From the NCBI GenBank assembly GCA_020056205.1, contig JAGVIF010000403.1, forward strand, positions 1 through 7,711: a stretch of DNA of 7,711 nt. The letters run 5' to 3'. A program made the position numbers and the translations under genes. Each line of letters opens with the position of its first letter. Position 1 is the stretch's first letter. This document shows, piece by piece, positions 1 to 6,826 of the stretch. This DNA is from Lentisphaeria bacterium. Lineage in GTDB: Bacteria > Verrucomicrobiota > Lentisphaeria > Victivallales > GWF2-50-93. Below the pieces are notes generated by a model. That model worked only from the letters and a program-made list of their open reading frames with translations, was not told where the DNA came from and did not search any database.

Positions 1-91
1 ATACCGCCTTGGGTATGCCTCCGGTTTTGTGGCTCGTCTGAATTTCACAATCTCCTTCATCGGCGCTGGTTTTGACTTTTGCAATTGGCTC
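1..91 (-). repeat. Outward-facing copy of the GAGCCAATTGC repeat (left copy)
   Basis: Read on the minus strand, these 91 bases align without gaps to 7607-7697 at 82 of 91 positions (about 90%). The copy begins with the shared 18-bp terminus GAGCCAATTGCAAAAGTC (minus strand, 91 to 74) and continues past base 1, so its far end is not visible. The outermost visible bases form a small hairpin, ATACC with GGTAT. The nine differences from the other copy fall at all codon positions in either open frame, which gives no support for protein-level selection. It could be the end of a longer mobile element or of an interspersed repeat family. The repeat itself is certain; its nature is inferred. Confidence 0.85.
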
Positions 92-102
92 TAGTGTCTT
101 CA
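1..102 (-). CDS. Possible partial ORF inside the left repeat (unrecognised)
   Basis: On the minus strand an ATG at 102-100 opens a frame that stays open to the window edge (34 codons, beginning MKTLEPIAKV). No clear Shine-Dalgarno sequence precedes it. Most of it is the repeat, and the same frame (EPIA-R/K-L-K) recurs in the other copies. An alternative frame starts at GTG 48-46, with AAGGAG just upstream but only three bases away (beginning V/M-K-F-R-R-A). I recognise no protein family. Comparison with the copy at the right end shows five amino-acid changes among nine base differences in this frame, so coding is not supported. Listed only because the frame is open and truncated by the window edge. 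Confidence 0.2.
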
Positions 103-110
103 TTTATTCT

Positions 111-152
111 GAACGCTGAACCCTAAACGCTGAACCTTGAACGATGAACGCT
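111..152. repeat. Six-unit tandem heptamer array (consensus GAACGCT)
   Basis: Six consecutive 7-base units fill the interval exactly: GAACGCT, GAACCCT, AAACGCT, GAACCTT, GAACGAT, GAACGCT. The first and last are identical and the middle four differ by one or two bases. The array lies between the left repeat and the 3' end of the tRNA gene (seven bases from the encoded CCA), so it would lie in the trailer of the tRNA transcript. It could be a micro-/minisatellite from replication slippage. No function is evident. Confidence 0.85.
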
Positions 153-158
153 ATCAGT

Positions 159-233
159 TGGAGCCAGCTCCCGGATTTGAACCGGGGACCAACGGTTTAC
201 AAAACCGTTGCTCTACCGCTGAGCTAAGCTGGC
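159..233 (-). tRNA. tRNA-Thr (anticodon UGU)
   Basis: Read on the minus strand from 233 to 159, the gene folds as a complete 75-nt cloverleaf including an encoded CCA. The acceptor stem is GCCAGCT with AGCTGGC, followed by discriminator T and CCA. The D stem is GCTC/GAGC with a short seven-base loop. The anticodon stem is ACGGT/ACCGT with loop TTTGTAA, giving anticodon TGT (reads ACA and probably other Thr codons by wobble). The variable loop is TGGTC, and the T arm is CCCGG/CCGGG with loop TTCAAAT. All stems are fully paired. It is divergent from the pilus operon and appears as a single gene. No obvious intrinsic terminator follows; the downstream sequence is the heptamer array and then the repeat. 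Confidence 0.97.
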
Positions 234-253
234 ATTGTTTTTTTGAAGACCAA

Positions 254-281
254 ACAATAGACCATAAATAAAATTAATCAA
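254..281 (-). promoter_or_regulatory. Putative promoter of tRNA-Thr
   Basis: On the minus strand TTGATT (281-276) and TATTGT (259-254) are separated by 16 bases and resemble sigma-70 -35 and -10 hexamers (four of six consensus matches in each). The predicted start lies roughly 13 bases upstream of the mature tRNA 5' end, a normal leader length. The region is AT-rich, so chance matches are possible. Confidence 0.4.
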
Positions 282-299
282 GATTTTTCCCTTATTGAT

Positions 300-327
300 T
301 TGAAAAAAATAACGGACTAACTATATA
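300..327 (+). promoter_or_regulatory. Putative promoter of the pilus operon
   Basis: TTGAAA (300-305) and TATATA (322-327) with a 16-base spacer resemble a sigma-70 promoter. It would start transcription near 334 and leave a leader of about 30 bases that contains the GGAGG ribosome site. It lies in the AT-rich 234-364 gap shared with the divergent tRNA gene. I see no clear sigma-54 (GG-N10-GC) element. This is a consensus match by eye only. Confidence 0.33.
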
Positions 328-350
328 TGTATTTCCGAAAAATCTTTTCC

Positions 351-355
351 GGAGG
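351..355 (+). promoter_or_regulatory. Ribosome binding site fixing the GTG start of the first pilB
   Basis: GGAGG lies nine bases before GTG 365-367. This strong site supports translation from the non-ATG start, and no in-frame ATG lies near it. Confidence 0.75.
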
Positions 356-364
356 CTTAGAACA

Positions 365-2065
365 GTGACCAAGAACACCCAGTTTATTTTGGAGACCCTT
401 CAAGAGAACGGGATGGTAACCGACGCCCAGGTAAACGAGGCGTGGGAGAAGGTCGCGCAGTCGGGCGGAAAACTTGATGTAATAGATTCCCTCAAAGAGC
501 TTAAATACTTGGACGGCAACGAGTTGCTGAATGTTCTTGCCCAACAGTACGGGCTTGAGGTCGTTGACCTGTCGTCTTATGTAATTGATCCTGATGTGAT
601 TCAGACCATGACCGCCGACATTGTCAGGCAATATAAAGTCATCCCTATATCAAGAAATGAAAATATCCTCACGATAGCCACAAGCGACCCTTCGGATTTG
701 GAAACAGTTGACGCCCTTCGTTATATCCTGAAATGCGACATAGAAACGGTGGTCGCATCCAAGGAACAGATCAGCAGCATGATGGATCATCATTACGGAA
801 ACATAGAGCAAAATGTTGAGAGCGTTCTCAAGGGAATGGAGACCGACGCGGATATAGAGCTGAGGGCGGCCGGCGGCGAGGAGGCGGTTGAGGAAGACGC
901 CCCTATTATCAAGCTGGTTTCCCTGATAATCGTCGAGGCGATAAAGATGAAAGCAAGCGATATTCATCTCGAGCCGATGGAAAAAAAATACAGAGTCAGG
1001 TACAGGATTGACGGCGTTCTTTCGGAAATGGAAAGTCCGCCAAAATATCTTCAGTCAAATATAAACAGCCGTCTGAAAATCATGGCAAGGCTTGACATAT
1101 CCGAGAAGCGCGTTCCGCAGGACGGAAGAATACAATTGAAGGTGGAAGGCAAAGACATAGACCTGCGCGTTTCCACAATTCCAACAACGCACGGCGAGAG
1201 CATAGTAATGCGAATTCTTGACAGGGCGAGCATACAATTGGATATTCCCAAGCTTGGTTTCTTCAGCGACGACCATGAGCTTATAAACAAGATAGTCGCT
1301 CTGCCGGACGGAATATTCCTTGTTACCGGGCCCACCGGCTCCGGAAAATCCACATCGCTTTACGCATTCCTCAACTCTATAAATTCTCCCCATAGAAAAA
1401 TTATAACCGTGGAAGACCCCGTTGAATATCAGCTTGGAGGAATTAATCAGGTGCAGGTTATGGCGTCAATAGGCATGACCTTTGTCGCGGCTCTCAGGGC
1501 AATGCTGCGCCAGGCGCCGAATATTGTCATGGTAGGTGAAATAAGAGACATTGAGACTGCTGAAATAGCCGTGAACGCCGCTCTTACCGGGCACCTGGTA
1601 TTCAGCACTTTGCACACCAACGACGCCCCGGGCGCGGTCACGCGTCTCATAGACATGGGAATAAAACCTTTCTTAGTAGCCTCATCGCTGAGAGCGGTCA
1701 TGGCGCAAAGGCTTGTCCGAAGGATATGTAAAAACTGCGCCGTTCCATATGAGCCGAACGAGGAGGAGCTTCAAATAATGGGGCTTGACAGCGATTTTGT
1801 GAAAAATTCAAAGCTCATGAAAGGCCGCGGATGCGCCGAATGCAAAGGCAAGGGTTACAGGGGAAGGATGGGAATATACGAAATTTTTATAGTAAACACG
1901 GAGCTGCAAACCCTTATTTACGAGAAAGTTCCGGCAAGCGTGATAAGAGACGCCGCGAGAAAATCGGGGATGAGAACTCTCCGTGAAGACGGAATAAGAA
2001 AAGCGGCCGCCGGAATGACTACGCTCGAAGAAGTTCTTGCGGGCACCATAATGGATGAAGAATAA
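365..2065 (+). CDS. pilB: PilB/GspE-family assembly ATPase, paralog 1 (Walker-B region variant)
   Basis: A 566-residue cytoplasmic hexameric ATPase expected to drive pilin or pseudopilin assembly through the PilC/GspF platform. Residues about 45-145 form the GspE N-terminal domain. A variable acidic linker (about 150-178) leads into the conserved N2 segment (KASDIHLEP). The C-terminal ATPase core has Walker A GPTGSGKS at 322-329 (Lys328), the Asp box VEDPVE at 349-354, catalytic-Glu motif GEIRD at 391-395 (Glu392) and His box TGHLVFSTLHT at 408-418. A four-cysteine zinc site is C455-x2-C458 and C490-x2-C493. Length is normal for PilB/GspE. Oddity: the usual RQDPD just before GEIRD reads RQAPN (382-386), losing both acidic residues, while paralog 2 keeps DPD. 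The GTG start is set by GGAGG nine bases upstream. It is first in the cluster, 20 bp before the next gene. The family is certain; PilB versus GspE is not settled, though the adjacent PilT favours a type IV pilus. Confidence 0.95.
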   Translation: MTKNTQFILETLQENGMVTDAQVNEAWEKVAQSGGKLDVIDSLKELKYLDGNELLNVLAQQYGLEVVDLSSYVIDPDVIQTMTADIVRQYKVIPISRNENILTIATSDPSDLETVDALRYILKCDIETVVASKEQISSMMDHHYGNIEQNVESVLKGMETDADIELRAAGGEEAVEEDAPIIKLVSLIIVEAIKMKASDIHLEPMEKKYRVRYRIDGVLSEMESPPKYLQSNINSRLKIMARLDISEKRVPQDGRIQLKVEGKDIDLRVSTIPTTHGESIVMRILDRASIQLDIPKLGFFSDDHELINKIVALPDGIFLVTGPTGSGKSTSLYAFLNSINSPHRKIITVEDPVEYQLGGINQVQVMASIGMTFVAALRAMLRQAPNIVMVGEIRDIETAEIAVNAALTGHLVFSTLHTNDAPGAVTRLIDMGIKPFLVASSLRAVMAQRLVRRICKNCAVPYEPNEEELQIMGLDSDFVKNSKLMKGRGCAECKGKGYRGRMGIYEIFIVNTELQTLIYEKVPASVIRDAARKSGMRTLREDGIRKAAAGMTTLEEVLAGTIMDEE

Positions 2066-2085
2066 CGAAAAACGGAGGGCTAACG

Positions 2086-3783
2086 ATGCTTGATCCTGAA
2101 AGCCAAATTCTGAAAGACATGTTTTTACAGGAAGGGATTTGCTCGGAAAATCAAATACTGGAGGTAGAAGAGGAGTTCCAAAGGACAGGCAAACCTTTTT
2201 CAGATCTGCTTATAGACTTTGGGCTAACCACCGAGGACGACATGCTCCAGCTAATCGCCACGAGCCTCGCCACTGATGTAGTTGACCTGAAGGACGTTGA
2301 ACTTGAAAAAAACATTGTTGACATGGTAGACCCTGAGTCAGCCAGAATGTACGGAATAATTCCCCTCTCTTTCGACGGAAGCACGCTCACAATCGCTTCG
2401 AGAAATCCCTTAAACTATCATATTTCAGACGATCTCAGATTCATTCTGAATAAAAATATTCACATCGTGGTGGGGAAAGAAAAACAGATAGACGCCAAGA
2501 TCGAAAAATATTATCCGTTAGTGGCGGAGAGCATGCATGACATGCTTGAATCTCTTAACATAGATGTGCAGGAAGGCGGGGAAGGCTTTGAAAGTATTCA
2601 GGACATAGCGGACATGGCCAACGACGCGCCAATCGTCAAATTTGTGGACGTTATCATGTATCAGGCTATAAAAGCGAAAGCGAGCGACGTCCATTTTGAG
2701 CCTTTCGAAAAAGAATTCAAAATAAGGTACAGGGTTGACGGAGCTCTATACGAAATGGCTCCCCCGCCAAAAAACCTCGCGATCCCCGTTATAAGCCGCG
2801 TGAAAATAATGAGCGGCCTTAATATTTCGGAGCGGCGTCTGCCGCAGGACGGAAGAATACAGTTGAAAATAGGCGGGCGCCCGGTTGACCTTCGCGTGTC
2901 CACTCTGCCAACCCAGTTCGGAGAATCCGTCGTTCTGCGGGTGCTTGATAGATCTGTTGTCAACCTCGACCTTGATGTCCTCGGGATAGGAGAAGATGTC
3001 CTCAAAGAAATAAGACGGATAATACGTCTCCCGAACGGAGTCCTGATAATCACAGGGCCAACCGGCTCAGGGAAGACGACAACACTCTATTCGGCGCTGA
3101 AAGAAATTAATAGTCCCGAGGACAAATTGCTCACCGCCGAAGACCCCGTGGAATATGACCTCGAAGGCATAATACAACTGCCTATACATGAATCAGTGGG
3201 GATGACTTTTGGCAGAGCGCTCAGAGCATTCCTCCGACAAGACCCCGACATAATAATGATAGGGGAAATACGCGACCTCGACACGGCTCGGATGGCTATT
3301 CAGGCGGCTCTGACCGGACACTTCGTCTTTTCCACTTTGCACACTAATGACGCTCCGGGCGCGATTACCCGGCTTATAGATATGGGCATTGAACCATTTC
3401 TCATAACATCATCCCTCACCGGAATTTTTGGACAACGGCTGATTAGAAAAATATGCGTGAATTGCAAAACGGAATTCAACCCGACGGAAGAGGATATTAA
3501 GAATCTTGGATTGTCGCGGGAAGAAATCGGCGACAGAAAATTCTACTACGGCAAAGGATGCCAAGCGTGCAACAACAGCGGATACAGAGGAAGAAAGGCG
3601 ATTTGTGAATTGATGCCTATGAATAACGCCACCAGAAAACTTATAATGGAAAGAGCTCCGACTATCGTCCTCAAGGAAAAAGCGCGCGAACTTGGGATGA
3701 GGACTCTTAGAGAGGACGGCATTCGCTCAATCCTGGACGGAGAAACTACCATAGAAGAAGTTTTGAAATACACCACAGCTTAA
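2086..3783 (+). CDS. pilB: PilB/GspE-family assembly ATPase, paralog 2
   Basis: A 565-residue ATPase of the same architecture as its upstream neighbour and clearly a tandem paralog. The GspE N-terminal domain occupies about residues 45-145 and a linker about 146-180. The core motifs are all canonical: Walker A GPTGSGKT at 324-331 (Lys330), Asp box AEDPVE at 351-356, RQDPD at 384-388 followed by GEIRD at 393-397 (Glu394), His box [11 protein letters not shown] at 410-420, and zinc-site cysteines C457, C460, C492 and C495. It therefore has every motif expected of an active assembly motor. The ATG at 2086 has GGAGGG (2074-2079) six bases upstream. The 20-bp spacing on both sides indicates co-transcription with the first pilB and with pilT. 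The paralogs may form separate or mixed hexamers or serve different pilin sets; the sequence alone cannot say. Confidence 0.95.
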   Translation: MLDPESQILKDMFLQEGICSENQILEVEEEFQRTGKPFSDLLIDFGLTTEDDMLQLIATSLATDVVDLKDVELEKNIVDMVDPESARMYGIIPLSFDGSTLTIASRNPLNYHISDDLRFILNKNIHIVVGKEKQIDAKIEKYYPLVAESMHDMLESLNIDVQEGGEGFESIQDIADMANDAPIVKFVDVIMYQAIKAKASDVHFEPFEKEFKIRYRVDGALYEMAPPPKNLAIPVISRVKIMSGLNISERRLPQDGRIQLKIGGRPVDLRVSTLPTQFGESVVLRVLDRSVVNLDLDVLGIGEDVLKEIRRIIRLPNGVLIITGPTGSGKTTTLYSALKEINSPEDKLLTAEDPVEYDLEGIIQLPIHESVGMTFGRALRAFLRQDPDIIMIGEIRDLDTARMAIQAALTGHFVFSTLHTNDAPGAITRLIDMGIEPFLITSSLTGIFGQRLIRKICVNCKTEFNPTEEDIKNLGLSREEIGDRKFYYGKGCQACNNSGYRGRKAICELMPMNNATRKLIMERAPTIVLKEKARELGMRTLREDGIRSILDGETTIEEVLKYTTA

Positions 3784-3803
3784 AAAAACAGGGAGATAAT
3801 TTT

Positions 3804-4880
3804 ATGGAATTGGAGATAGGAGATTTGCTTCAACTCGTTGTAGATGAGGGAGTAAGCGATTTACATATAGAAGTGGGATCCCCCCCAATGCTCAGATTGC
3901 ACGGCTCATTGACTCCGATAGATGCTCCTGTGCTTACTCCGGAGAATACAGAAAAACTTGTCCGCGCGGTGGCCTCGGACACTCACGTTCAAAAACTAAA
4001 ACAGGACGGAGGCGTTGACTTCGGTTTTGCGTTCAGCAACAAGGCGCGCTTCAGGGTCAGTTGTTTTTTCCAGAAAGGCCACCACGGAATGGTTATGAGG
4101 CAGATACCAAATAAACTGCTTTCCCTCGATCAAATAGGGCTGCCTCCTTCTATCAAAGACCTGCTATACCGTCCCAGAGGGCTTGTCCTTGTGACCGGCC
4201 CGACCGGCAGCGGAAAATCAACCACCCTCGCATCAATGTTGAACGTAGTGAACGAGGAGCGCGACTGTCACATAGTAACGGTTGAAGACCCTATCGAATT
4301 TTATCATAACCATAAAAAAAGCATTGTTATACAAAGAGAGGTGGGCGTTGACGTGCCTTCTTTCAGCGAAGCTCTCAAAAGAGTTCTGCGCCAGGACCCC
4401 GATGTTATACTTGTCGGCGAAATGCGGGACTTGGAAACTATGGAGGCCGCAGTTACCGCCGCTGAAACAGGGCATCTTGTCTTCGCCACTTTGCATACCA
4501 CCGGAGCGGCGAGAACCGTTGACCGGATCGTGGACGCTTTTCCGTCCGCTCAACAGGAACAAATAAGAACACAGCTGGCTTCCTCAATAGTGGCCGTAAT
4601 CTCGCAGGTGCTCTTGCCAAGATGCGACAAGCCCGGCAGAGTAGCCGCTTTCGAAATAATGATGGCTACCCCTTCAATACGCGCTCTTATCAGGGAAAAT
4701 AAAACATACAGGATCACATCCGACATACAAACCGGAGCCAAATACGGGATGAATACCCTTGATTCACACTTGCTTGAGTTGTACGAACGACATATAATAT
4801 CCTACGGTGAAATGCTTACGAAAGCCCAAGATGCGGAAAGTTTGCTCCAAAAACTTGAAGGCGGACAGAAGAAGCGGTAG
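3804..4880 (+). CDS. pilT: PilT-type pilus retraction ATPase
   Basis: A 358-residue hexameric ATPase expected to power pilus retraction and hence twitching motility or DNA uptake. It lacks the long GspE N-terminal domain and the four-cysteine zinc site of the two upstream ATPases, which separates PilT from PilB. Motifs: an N-terminal PAS-like region with [11 protein letters not shown] near residues 19-29, Walker A GPTGSGKS at 132-139 (Lys138), Asp box VEDPIE at 160-165, RQDPD then GEMRD at 205-209 (Glu206), His box [12 protein letters not shown] at 222-233. The PilT-specific segment SIRALIRE at 291-298 corresponds to the AIRNLIRE retraction signature. Length is normal. The ATG at 3804 has GGGAG eight bases upstream. 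A PilU identity is less likely because it is the only PilT-like gene here. A palindromic repeat begins 13 bp after its stop. Confidence 0.95.
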   Translation: MELEIGDLLQLVVDEGVSDLHIEVGSPPMLRLHGSLTPIDAPVLTPENTEKLVRAVASDTHVQKLKQDGGVDFGFAFSNKARFRVSCFFQKGHHGMVMRQIPNKLLSLDQIGLPPSIKDLLYRPRGLVLVTGPTGSGKSTTLASMLNVVNEERDCHIVTVEDPIEFYHNHKKSIVIQREVGVDVPSFSEALKRVLRQDPDVILVGEMRDLETMEAAVTAAETGHLVFATLHTTGAARTVDRIVDAFPSAQQEQIRTQLASSIVAVISQVLLPRCDKPGRVAAFEIMMATPSIRALIRENKTYRITSDIQTGAKYGMNTLDSHLLELYERHIISYGEMLTKAQDAESLLQKLEGGQKKR

Positions 4881-4892
4881 ATTAGGGAAGTT

Positions 4893-4982
4893 GAGCCAAT
4901 TGCAAAACTCAAAACCGATGCCGGCCTGTCTGCGCGCCGCGCACAGGCCGATAAAGGAGATTATGAGTTCTGCAATTGGCTC
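4893..4982. repeat. 90-bp palindromic (MITE-like) element between pilT and pilC
   Basis: The element is bounded by 18-bp inverted termini, GAGCCAATTGCAAAACTC (4893-4910) and GAGTTCTGCAATTGGCTC (4965-4982), with one mismatch. Including TT and AA on either side the inverted repeat is 20 bp. Inside, 4893-4922 matches 7607-7636 at 29 of 30 bases and 4950-4966 matches 7637-7653 at 16 of 17. It therefore shares its left part with the longer copies at the window ends and then jumps to an inverted terminus, as an internally deleted derivative would. A 27-bp palindrome (4923-4949) is inserted between the shared blocks. I see no target-site duplication. It occupies most of the only large gap in the pilus cluster. 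Confidence 0.85.
4923..4949. repeat. 27-bp GC-rich palindrome nested in the 90-bp element
   Basis: The arms GGCCTGT and ACAGGCC pair perfectly, and after one C-C mismatch a further G-T wobble and three G-C pairs can form around a tiny loop. This would make a very stable hairpin in RNA. The sequence is absent from the two homologous copies at the window ends, where the flanking bases are contiguous, so it looks like a clean 27-bp insertion. There is no T-run after it, so it is not a standard intrinsic terminator, although it could attenuate or protect the pilT-pilC transcript. Confidence 0.8.
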
Positions 4983-5020
4983 AATAAATGTTCAATAAAA
5001 CCAAAAGGGAGGTTCTTACC

Positions 5021-6301
5021 ATGCCTATTTTTCAGTACACAGCTATGGACTCCGGCGGAAAAGAAAAAAAAGGACGGATGGACGCCGCCAACGAACAGGC
5101 AGTCGGCCAGGCGCTCAAAGAGCAGGGGATGTTCCCCACTTCAATAAAAGAGGACGCTTCCGCGGCTAAAAAATCCGCAAAAGCAACGCCGGGAGCCGGC
5201 GCGGGCAAAAAGGGCGGATCAATGATGAGATCGGGGCTGTCATTCGGCGCTCCCAAGGTCAAATATAAAGACCTGATGATTTTCACCAGGCAACTCTCTA
5301 TCCTTTTGGACGCGGGACTTCCCCTTGTCCGTTCCCTCAGAACACTCGAAAAACAGGCAAAAAATCATGCGGTAAAGCGGATCGTCGGCGACTCGGCAAA
5401 CTCCGTTGAAGGCGGTTCAACATTTTCTGAAGCTCTCGCTCAAAACCCAAAGTCTTTCGACAAACTTTATTTGAATATGGTGAGAGCCGGAGAGGCGGCG
5501 GGCGCCATGGAAACAATTCTTGCCCGTCTCGCCGGATTCCTTGAAAAGGCCGCTAGGCTCGCGGCAAAAATTAAATCCGCAATGGTATATCCCGTCGTTG
5601 TATTGACCATCGCAACAACTATTACCGCAGGATTGATGGTCTTCATCGTCCCTAAGTTCAAAAAAATATTTGAAGAACTTCTCGAAGGCGTGGCTTTGCC
5701 GCCTCTTACGCAATTTGTCATAATGGTAAGCGATATCATGAAAAACAATTTTATAATGGTTGCCATCGTCATGTTTGTTCTCGTAGTGATATATAAGTTA
5801 TTGAGCAAGACCGCAAAGGGAAAACACTTTTTTGATTGGCTGAAATTCAGAATGCCTCTTCTCGGCCCTATTGTGTCGCGCTCCGCCATAGCGAAGTTCT
5901 CAAGAACGCTCGGAACCCTGATGTCTTCCGGCGTTCCGGTCTTGAACGCCCTTCAAATCGTAAGGGAAACTTCAGGCAACGAAGTGGTGTCAGGCGCAAT
6001 TCAAAAAGTTCACGACGCCGTAAAAGAAGGTGAAGGAATAGCCAAGCCGCTTTCCGCGACTAAAGTCTTTCCCGACATGGTGATAAGCATGATAGAGGTC
6101 GGAGAGGAGACAGGAAAACTTCCGGATATGCTTGATAAAATAGCCGACACTTATGATGAGGAAGTTGACAACGCCGTTGATGCCTTGACATCAATGATTG
6201 AGCCTTTGATGATTATATTCCTCGCCGTAGTCGTAGGAACAATAGTAATAGCTCTGTTTATGCCCCTGATAAAAATCATAGAAGTCCTCGGCGGCAGCTG
6301 A
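5021..6301 (+). CDS. pilC: PilC/GspF inner-membrane platform protein
   Basis: A 426-residue polytopic inner-membrane protein that should form the platform linking the PilB/PilT motors to pilin subunits. It begins MPIFQYTAMDSGGKEKKG, a typical PilC/GspF N-terminus. A flexible Ala/Gly/Lys-rich linker spans about 48-70. Two GspF domains follow: the first starts near residue 84 (FTRQLSILLDAGLPLVRSL) and the second near 290 (FSRTLGTLMSSGVPVLNAL). Predicted membrane helices lie at about 190-212, 243-265 and 395-418. Length is slightly above the usual ~400 because of the linker. The ATG at 5021 is chosen because GGGAGG (5008-5013) precedes it at seven bases; an upstream in-frame ATG at 4988 adds 11 unconserved residues and has no such site. 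It is separated from pilT by 140 bp containing the palindromic element and is followed one base later by ruvX. Confidence 0.94.
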   Translation: MPIFQYTAMDSGGKEKKGRMDAANEQAVGQALKEQGMFPTSIKEDASAAKKSAKATPGAGAGKKGGSMMRSGLSFGAPKVKYKDLMIFTRQLSILLDAGLPLVRSLRTLEKQAKNHAVKRIVGDSANSVEGGSTFSEALAQNPKSFDKLYLNMVRAGEAAGAMETILARLAGFLEKAARLAAKIKSAMVYPVVVLTIATTITAGLMVFIVPKFKKIFEELLEGVALPPLTQFVIMVSDIMKNNFIMVAIVMFVLVVIYKLLSKTAKGKHFFDWLKFRMPLLGPIVSRSAIAKFSRTLGTLMSSGVPVLNALQIVRETSGNEVVSGAIQKVHDAVKEGEGIAKPLSATKVFPDMVISMIEVGEETGKLPDMLDKIADTYDEEVDNAVDALTSMIEPLMIIFLAVVVGTIVIALFMPLIKIIEVLGGS

Positions 6302-6302
6302 G

Positions 6303-6749
6303 ATGAATCATGCCGGCAGAATACTTTGCGTAGACTATGGCACTGTCAGAGCCGGAATAGCCGTAAGCGATCTCACGAGAACATTCGCGCAGCCAAAAGA
6401 ATATATCAAAAATGACGGACTCCGCCTGCTCTCCATTAAAATATCAGAACTTATCCGCCAAACCGAATCCTCAGTCCTCGTCATAGGCCTCCCCAAAAAA
6501 CTTAATGGGAGCGAAGGCAGGGAAACAGAAAACATATACTCTCTAAAAAAAATTATGGAGGAAGATTTTTCTATAGAGACAGTTCTGTGGGACGAAAGAC
6601 TGAGCACCGTATCCGCCGAAAAAGCCCTGCTTGAATCAAATATGTCAAGAAAAAAACGAAAAGAAAAAATTGATTCCGTCGCGGCGGCGATAATCCTCCA
6701 AAATTATCTCGATTACATTAGCGAGCCGATTGCAAAACTCAGCTTTTAA
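6303..6749 (+). CDS. ruvX: RuvX/YqgF family RNase H-fold nuclease (Holliday-junction resolvase homolog / pre-16S rRNA nuclease)
   Basis: A 148-residue cytoplasmic protein of the RuvX/YqgF family. Members process the 5' end of 16S rRNA, and some act on Holliday junctions. All family motifs are present: DYGTVRAGIAVSD at 11-23, VIGLPKKLNGSEG around 60-72, DERLST at 97-102 and KIDSVAAAIILQNYLD around 122-137. The acidic catalytic set is therefore Asp11, Glu98 and Asp124. The ATG lies one base after the pilC stop and has no good Shine-Dalgarno sequence, so translational coupling to pilC is likely. The family core ends at about residue 138. The last eight residues, EPIAKLSF, are encoded by the left terminus of the palindromic element at 6723-6823 and its next bases, giving a repeat-derived tail. 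An A7 run lies at 6646-6652 within a Lys/Arg-rich stretch. Confidence 0.93.
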   Translation: MNHAGRILCVDYGTVRAGIAVSDLTRTFAQPKEYIKNDGLRLLSIKISELIRQTESSVLVIGLPKKLNGSEGRETENIYSLKKIMEEDFSIETVLWDERLSTVSAEKALLESNMSRKKRKEKIDSVAAAIILQNYLDYISEPIAKLSF

Positions 6750-6823
6750 GAAGTAGCGCAAGCCTCCGGCTTGCAGGCAAACAAGCCGGAGGCTTGTTCT
6801 AAATCGCGTTTTGCAATTGCCTC
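6723..6823. repeat. 101-bp palindromic (MITE-like) element overlapping the 3' end of ruvX
   Basis: The left terminus GAGCCGATTGCAAAACTC (6723-6740) and right terminus GCGTTTTGCAATTGCCTC (6806-6823) are variants of the same 18-bp inverted repeat seen in the other copies (17 and 16 of 18 matches to consensus). The middle differs completely from the 90-bp element and holds a separate 15-bp perfect inverted repeat (6759-6796). The left 27 bp lie inside the ruvX reading frame and include its stop. ACATT occurs at 6715-6719 and again directly after the element at 6824-6828, but three bases separate the first copy from the element, so a target duplication is doubtful. Confidence 0.75.
6759..6796. 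repeat. Strong GC-rich stem-loop after ruvX (possible 3'-end or termination structure)
   Basis: CAAGCCTCCGGCTTG (6759-6773) and its exact reverse complement (6782-6796) surround an 8-base loop, giving a 15-bp perfect stem starting nine bases after the ruvX stop. Each arm is itself nearly palindromic (CAAGCC-TCC-GGCTTG), so two small hairpins could form instead. Only a weak TTGTTCT follows, not a proper U-tract. It could act as a transcript 3' stabiliser or weak terminator for the pilus-ruvX operon. It has the look of an inserted repetitive palindrome. Confidence 0.8.
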
Positions 6824-6826
6824 ACA

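Noticed and set aside
981..988. A8 runs inside coding sequence (981-988 in the first pilB, 5064-5071 in pilC) as programmed slippage sites
   Set aside because: They sit in Lys-rich codons in frame, no alternative product with recognisable sequence results, and such runs are common by chance in genes using AAA for Lys.
1051..1353. Long open frames on the minus strand within the ATPase genes
   Set aside because: They are antisense to strongly conserved coding sequence, lack family motifs and ribosome sites, and have implausible Arg/Ser-rich compositions.
4988..5020. Upstream in-frame ATG giving an 11-residue longer PilC
   Set aside because: The added residues (MFNKTKREVLT) are not typical of PilC, the ATG abuts the repeat, and the strong GGGAGG site fits ATG 5021.
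6759..6800. Standard rho-independent terminator after ruvX
   Set aside because: The stem is strong, but only TTGTTCT follows instead of a continuous T-run, so it is listed as a stem-loop of uncertain role.
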